A stretch of DNA of 64,000 bases from an uncultured Piscinibacter sp. (GTDB lineage: Bacteria; Pseudomonadota; Gammaproteobacteria; Burkholderiales; Burkholderiaceae_C). The stretch spans positions 902,601 to 966,600 of the forward strand of contig NZ_CALFYO010000021.1 in NCBI RefSeq assembly GCF_937952055.1. The letters are read 5' to 3'. The notes below the pieces were generated by a model. The model worked only from the letters and a program-made list of their open reading frames with translations. It was not told where the DNA came from and made no database searches. Positions 60,823 through 64,000 of this stretch are shown one piece after another. Made by a program: the position numbers and the translations under genes. Within the stretch, counting starts at the first letter, position 1; the number at the start of each line of letters is the position of its first letter.

Positions 60823-60865
60823 CTCCATCGCGAGCCCGGCTGAAGTGGGCAATACGCCCAGGTCA

Positions 60866-60874
60866 CCCCCCCCC
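60866..60874. repeat. Run of nine C residues upstream of the histidine kinase gene
   Basis: A homopolymer of nine C (nine G on the coding strand of the kinase) lies 83 bases before the kinase start in the 170-base spacer after the dehydrogenase gene. Long homopolymers can change length by slippage. Confidence 0.8.
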
Positions 60875-60953
60875 TCCGTTCCGGGGATCGTGCAATCCGT
60901 CGCGGGCGAAGGCGTGCGCCCAAGGGCCCGGGCGGCGCCCGTCGCGCCGGGCG

Positions 60954-61985
60954 CTAGCCGTTCGCGATCCGCCCGACCAGGGCGCGCGTGAACTCCGCGG
61001 TGCTGGCGCTCCCGCCCAGGTCGCCGGTGCGCACCCGATCGACGTTGAGCGTGGCGTCGATCGCCGTGCGCAGCCGGTCGCCCAGGTCCTTGCGCTGCAC
61101 GTGGTCGAGCATCATCGCCGCGGCCAGCATCAGCGCGATCGGGTTGGCCTTGCCCTGCCCGGCGATGTCCGGCGCCGAGCCGTGCACCGCCTCGAAGATC
61201 GCGGCGTCACGGCCGATGTTCGCGCCCGGCGCCATGCCCAGCCCGCCGACCAGGCCGGCCACCAGGTCCGACAGGATGTCACCGAACAGGTTGGTCGTGA
61301 CCAGCACGTCGAACTGCCAGGGGTTGAGCACCAGCTTCATCGCGCAGGCGTCGACGATCACCGTCTCCATGGCGATGCGCTCCTTGTACTTCTCCTCGTA
61401 CATCTGCTCGGCCGTCTCCTTGAAGATGCCGGTCAGCGCCTTCATGATGTTGGCCTTGTGCACGATCGTCACCTTCTTGCGGCCGGTCGCGATGGCATGC
61501 TCGAAGGCGAATTCGAGGATGTGGCGGCAGCCGGCGCGCGTGTTGATGCCGGTGGCCATGGCCACGGCGTGCGGGTCGTCGTCGATCTGCACGTAGTGCT
61601 CGTGGCCGATGTACAGGCCCTCGAGGTTCTCTCGCACCACCACCAGGTCGATGTTGTCGAAGCGGCCGCCGGGCACGATGGTGCGCGCCGGGCGCAGGTT
61701 GGCGTAGAGCTTGAACTCCTCGCGCAGGCGCACGTTGCTCGAGCGGTAGCCACCGCCCGAGGGCGTCTCCAGCGGGCCCTTCAGCGCCAGGCGCGTCCTG
61801 CGGATGCTGTCGAGCGTGGCCTGCGGCAGCGGGTCACCGGCGGCCTTGATGCCGGCCAGGCCGGCGGCCTGGGCGTCCCATTCGAACGGAGCGCCCAGCG
61901 CGTCGAGGGCGGCGAGCGTGGCATCGACGATCTCGGGGCCGATGCCGTCGCCGGCGATCAGGGTGGCGGGAATGCGGTTGGACAT
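60954..61985 (-). CDS. NAD-dependent isocitrate dehydrogenase-type enzyme
   Basis: A 343-residue member of the isocitrate/isopropylmalate dehydrogenase superfamily. ATG 61985 was chosen since homology begins IPATLIAGDGIGPEI. The LKGPLETPSGGGYRSSNVRLR stretch contains the substrate Ser of isocitrate dehydrogenases. NLRPARTIVPG, VVRENLEGLYIGHEH, NLFGDILSDLVAGLVGGLG and FEAVHGSAPDIAGQGKANP are the IDH3/NAD-type pattern. It should turn isocitrate into 2-oxoglutarate using NAD. The window's tartrate dehydrogenase-type enzyme is a distant paralogue. Confidence 0.92.
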   Translation of the reverse strand: MSNRIPATLIAGDGIGPEIVDATLAALDALGAPFEWDAQAAGLAGIKAAGDPLPQATLDSIRRTRLALKGPLETPSGGGYRSSNVRLREEFKLYANLRPARTIVPGGRFDNIDLVVVRENLEGLYIGHEHYVQIDDDPHAVAMATGINTRAGCRHILEFAFEHAIATGRKKVTIVHKANIMKALTGIFKETAEQMYEEKYKERIAMETVIVDACAMKLVLNPWQFDVLVTTNLFGDILSDLVAGLVGGLGMAPGANIGRDAAIFEAVHGSAPDIAGQGKANPIALMLAAAMMLDHVQRKDLGDRLRTAIDATLNVDRVRTGDLGGSASTAEFTRALVGRIANG

Positions 61986-62066
61986 GGTCGGGTCTTCCGG
62001 GAAGCAGCGCGAAGGCACTGAGGATAAACCCCGAGCTTGGCGCCTCGCTGACGGCCCGGTCCCCGC

Positions 62067-62291
62067 TCAGCCGGTCGGGCAGTAGACGTTGCGCGGCCCC
62101 TCGCCGCGCAGGTACTGGCGCTCCTCCTCGTCCGTCGCCTCGCGCACGGCCACCAGCCTGGCGCGGTCGCCGTACCAGTCCTGCAGCGTGTGCCGCACCA
62201 GCTCGGCCGGGTCGAGCTCGGCGGGCAGGATCTTGAACCAGCGCCGCGGCCGGCCCTCATAGAGAAAGTCGACCACCCAGACTTTCGACAT
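62067..62291 (-). CDS. Small conserved hypothetical protein
   Basis: A 74-residue protein starting at ATG 62291 (an upstream ATG at 62327 is possible). It reads VWVVDFLYEGRPRRWFKILPAELDP, then LVRHTLQDWYGDRARLVAVREATDEEERQYLRG, a compact alpha/beta pattern. Codon bias fits the genome. I cannot name the family. It lies between the persulfide dioxygenase-like gene and isocitrate dehydrogenase on the same strand, 82 bases before the latter's start. Confidence 0.7.
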   Translation of the reverse strand: MSKVWVVDFLYEGRPRRWFKILPAELDPAELVRHTLQDWYGDRARLVAVREATDEEERQYLRGEGPRNVYCPTG

Positions 62292-62441
62292 GCGGTAGAA
62301 GCCGCCGCCCCCGGCCTCAGGCGCCATCAACGCTTCGGCGCCAGGCAAGCCGCCCACGACGCGCTCGGGATTCGCCTCACATTGCACTCCGTGCTGGATG
62401 CCGACAGGCCGGCCACGATGCGCCTGCCTGCGCCGCGATTC

Positions 62442-62457
62442 CTTGAGTTCGCTCAAG
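62442..62457. terminator. UUCG-loop hairpin after the persulfide dioxygenase-like gene
   Basis: A 6-base-pair stem, CTTGAG and CTCAAG, closes a TTCG tetraloop 10 bases past the stop codon at 62468 on the minus strand. There is no T-run. It may stabilise the mRNA 3' end or assist termination. Confidence 0.4.
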
Positions 62458-62467
62458 CGGACGGGGC

Positions 62468-63217
62468 TCAGCCCTGCGGGCTCTCGGTCATGCGCTGGCA
62501 GTAGGCCTGCAGATGTTCCGGAAGGTCCTGCGGGCAGACGCCGCACAGCCGGTTGCCGGGCAGGGCGTGATCGATGAACTTCGGATAGGGAAGCTTGAGT
62601 TCGGCCATGAACTGCTCGAACGCCGCCAGCGTGCGGCCCTGGCCCAGTCGCGGGTTGCGCGCCTTCTCCTGGCCAATCGACGAGACGCGCCGGCCCTGGT
62701 AGTCGTGCCCGGGATAGACGAGCTGATCGTCGGGCAGCGCGAACAGCTTGCCGGTGACGCTGCGGTACAGCTCGGCGGCGCTGCCGTTCTGGAAGTCGGT
62801 GCGGCCGCAGCCATCGATGAGCAGCGCGTCGCCGGTGAAGACGCGTTCGCCGAGCACGTAGGCGAAATGCCCGTCGGTGTGCCCCGGCGTGTGCAGCGGC
62901 TGCAGTGTCAGGCTGCCGAGCTGCAGCGGCGTGCCTTCGACGATGCCGACGTCGGTGCAGGGCAGCCGGTCGATCGCCGGCGCGGCGATGCGGCAACCGG
63001 TGCGCTCCTTCAGGTGGAGCGCGCCGGTGATGTGGTCGGCATGGATGTGCGTGTCCAGCGTGTACGCCAGGCCGAGGCCGAGCCGCTGCAGTTCGGCCAG
63101 GTCGCGGTCGATGCTGTTGACCACCGGATCGATCAGCAGCGCCTGCCCCGTGGCCTCACAGCCGACCAGGTAGGTGTAGGTGCTCGACAATGGCTCGAAC
63201 AGCTGACGGAAGATCAT
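62468..63217 (-). CDS. Persulfide dioxygenase-like metallo-beta-lactamase-fold protein (ETHE1/Blh type)
   Basis: A 249-residue protein with GGAGG before ATG 63217. Metal-binding motifs of the family are present: THIHADH (about residues 56-62), HTPGHTDGH and FTGDALLIDGCGRTDFQ, then VYPGHDYQG. The GRTDFQ segment is the ETHE1-type variant that distinguishes persulfide dioxygenases from glyoxalase II. These enzymes oxidise glutathione persulfide to sulfite. The soxZ fragment at the window edge supports a sulfur-oxidation setting. Confidence 0.92.
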   Translation of the reverse strand: MIFRQLFEPLSSTYTYLVGCEATGQALLIDPVVNSIDRDLAELQRLGLGLAYTLDTHIHADHITGALHLKERTGCRIAAPAIDRLPCTDVGIVEGTPLQLGSLTLQPLHTPGHTDGHFAYVLGERVFTGDALLIDGCGRTDFQNGSAAELYRSVTGKLFALPDDQLVYPGHDYQGRRVSSIGQEKARNPRLGQGRTLAAFEQFMAELKLPYPKFIDHALPGNRLCGVCPQDLPEHLQAYCQRMTESPQG

Positions 63218-63294
63218 GGGTGCCTCCGGAAAGTGGCCGATTCTGTCAGCGCCCGTGACCCTCACGCCCTTCGACCCGCCAACACCCCATCGCC

Positions 63295-63921
63295 ATGACT
63301 GGAAACCCCTTCGCCGACGCCGCCGCCACCTGGAACAAGCGCTTCGAGGGCGAGGCCTTGCTCTTCGGCGAGGCGCCCAACGAGTATCTGCGCGCGCAGG
63401 CGCCACGGCTGCGCGCGGGCGACCGCGCGCTGTGCGTGGCCGACGGCGAAGGCCGCAACAGCGTCTGGCTGGCGCAGCAGGGCCTGCAGGTCGACGCCTT
63501 CGACATCGCCGAGGTCGGCGTGGCCAAGGCACGGCGGCTCGCGCAGCGCCATGGTGTGGCGGTCCACTACAGCGTCGCCGACTGCGACGGCTGGGACTGG
63601 CCCGAGGCGACCTACGACCTGGTCGCGGCGATCTTCGTGCAGTTCGCCGACCCGGCGATGCGCGAGCGGCTGTTCGCCCGCATGGTGCGCGCCCTGAAGC
63701 CGGGCGGACTGCTCGTGCTGCAGGGCTATACACCGCGTCAGCTGCAGTACAAGACCGGCGGCCCGCCGCTGGTCGAGCACCTCTACACCGAGGAGTTGCT
63801 GCGCCGCTGCTTCGCGGGCATGGAAATCGTCGAACTGCGCACCTACGATGCGGAGCTGCACGAAGGCACGCAGCACGCGGGCCTGTCCGCGCTGATCGGC
63901 ATGGTGGCACGCAAGCGCTGA
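63295..63921 (+). CDS. Class I SAM-dependent methyltransferase (TehB-like)
   Basis: A 208-residue protein. The SAM-binding motif I region is ALCVADGEGRNSVWLAQQG (about residues 45-63), followed by the acidic VDAFDIAEVGVAKA and LKPGGLLVLQGY. The ATWNKRFEGEALLFGEAPNEYL N-terminus is typical of TehB/thiopurine methyltransferase-like proteins. Possible roles are metalloid or thiol methylation. It is divergent from the persulfide dioxygenase-like gene with a 77-base spacer and convergent with soxZ. Confidence 0.9.
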   Translation: MTGNPFADAAATWNKRFEGEALLFGEAPNEYLRAQAPRLRAGDRALCVADGEGRNSVWLAQQGLQVDAFDIAEVGVAKARRLAQRHGVAVHYSVADCDGWDWPEATYDLVAAIFVQFADPAMRERLFARMVRALKPGGLLVLQGYTPRQLQYKTGGPPLVEHLYTEELLRRCFAGMEIVELRTYDAELHEGTQHAGLSALIGMVARKR

Positions 63922-63932
63922 AGCGCGCCCGC

Positions 63933-64000
63933 TCAGCTCACCGTCGCTTCGTCGGTGCGGCTGTCGCCCTTGTTGTCCTTCCAGCTGATCGCGACCTTGT
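63933..64000 (-). CDS. soxZ: C-terminal end of thiosulfate oxidation protein SoxZ (partial)
   Basis: The minus strand ends with 22 codons reading KVAISWKDNKGDSRTDEATVS before TGA at 63933-63935. SoxZ proteins end with the same type of strand, W-x-D-N-K-G-D followed by DEA. SoxZ pairs with SoxY as the carrier of sulfur intermediates in the periplasmic Sox pathway. Most of the gene lies beyond base 64000. Confidence 0.75.
   Translation of the reverse strand, partial: KVAISWKDNKGDSRTDEATVS

Overview
The window is high-GC DNA (roughly two-thirds G+C by eye) with strong G/C preference at third codon positions and densely packed genes that often overlap by 1-4 bases. Gene content (serS, ispH, rph-rdgB-hemW, yicC, gmk-rpoZ-spoT, greB, a complete Tad pilus locus, cheR-cheD-cheB, a sox gene at the edge) points to a motile or surface-attaching betaproteobacterium of the Burkholderiales, probably near Rubrivivax, Leptothrix or Ideonella. 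That assignment is inference from gene content, not from a search.

Layout. (1) 1-4274: a tightly coupled operon for an envelope energy-transduction complex: TPR lipoprotein, small exported protein, ExbB/TolQ channel, two different ExbD proteins, and a large TonB/AgmX-like transducer with a cytoplasmic coiled coil. (2) 4275-5073: a relic zone with a LysR C-terminal fragment and a frameshifted phage terminase fragment against the 3' end of tRNA-Ser(CGA). (3) 5140-10902: housekeeping genes (hydratase, serS, bfr, ispH, FKBP-type isomerase, radC, Smr protein). (4) 10903-16020: truncated haemoglobin, MinD/FlhG-like ATPase and GGDEF protein in one overlapping unit, then cheR-cheD-cheB and a DUF1127-like gene. 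(5) 16118-22505: LysR regulator, hemW-rdgB-rph, a PP2C phosphatase/Ser-Thr kinase pair, yicC. (6) 22506-26256: an outer-membrane protein, a decayed region and gshA lying between yicC and gmk. (7) 26311-30208: gmk, rpoZ, spoT, greB, with a bidirectional hairpin terminator between spoT and greB. (8) 30247-36273: amino-acid and acid metabolism genes (FAD oxidoreductase, tartrate dehydrogenase-type enzyme, LysE exporter, SDR, trans-sulfuration enzyme, dienelactone hydrolase, DksA-like protein). (9) 36280-43762: HtrA-like lipoprotein protease, F390-synthetase-like enzyme, a response regulator/hybrid kinase pair, a Crp/Fnr regulator divergent from a motif-less carbamoyltransferase homologue with a perfect FNR box between them. 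(10) 43837-57096: a full Tad/Flp pilus locus on the minus strand. (11) 57107-60783: receiver protein, methyltransferase, LuxR-type regulator and histidine kinase immediately upstream of the Tad genes. (12) 60954-64000: NAD-type isocitrate dehydrogenase, a small protein, a persulfide dioxygenase-like enzyme, a methyltransferase and the C-terminal end of soxZ.

The strongest leads for undescribed biology are the asymmetric ExbD pair with its coiled-coil transducer (1-4274), the catalytically stripped carbamoyltransferase paired with an Fnr-type regulator (41709-43440), and the extra AAA ATPase and regulatory genes attached to the Tad locus (54585-60783). Most other genes are ordinary for the group.
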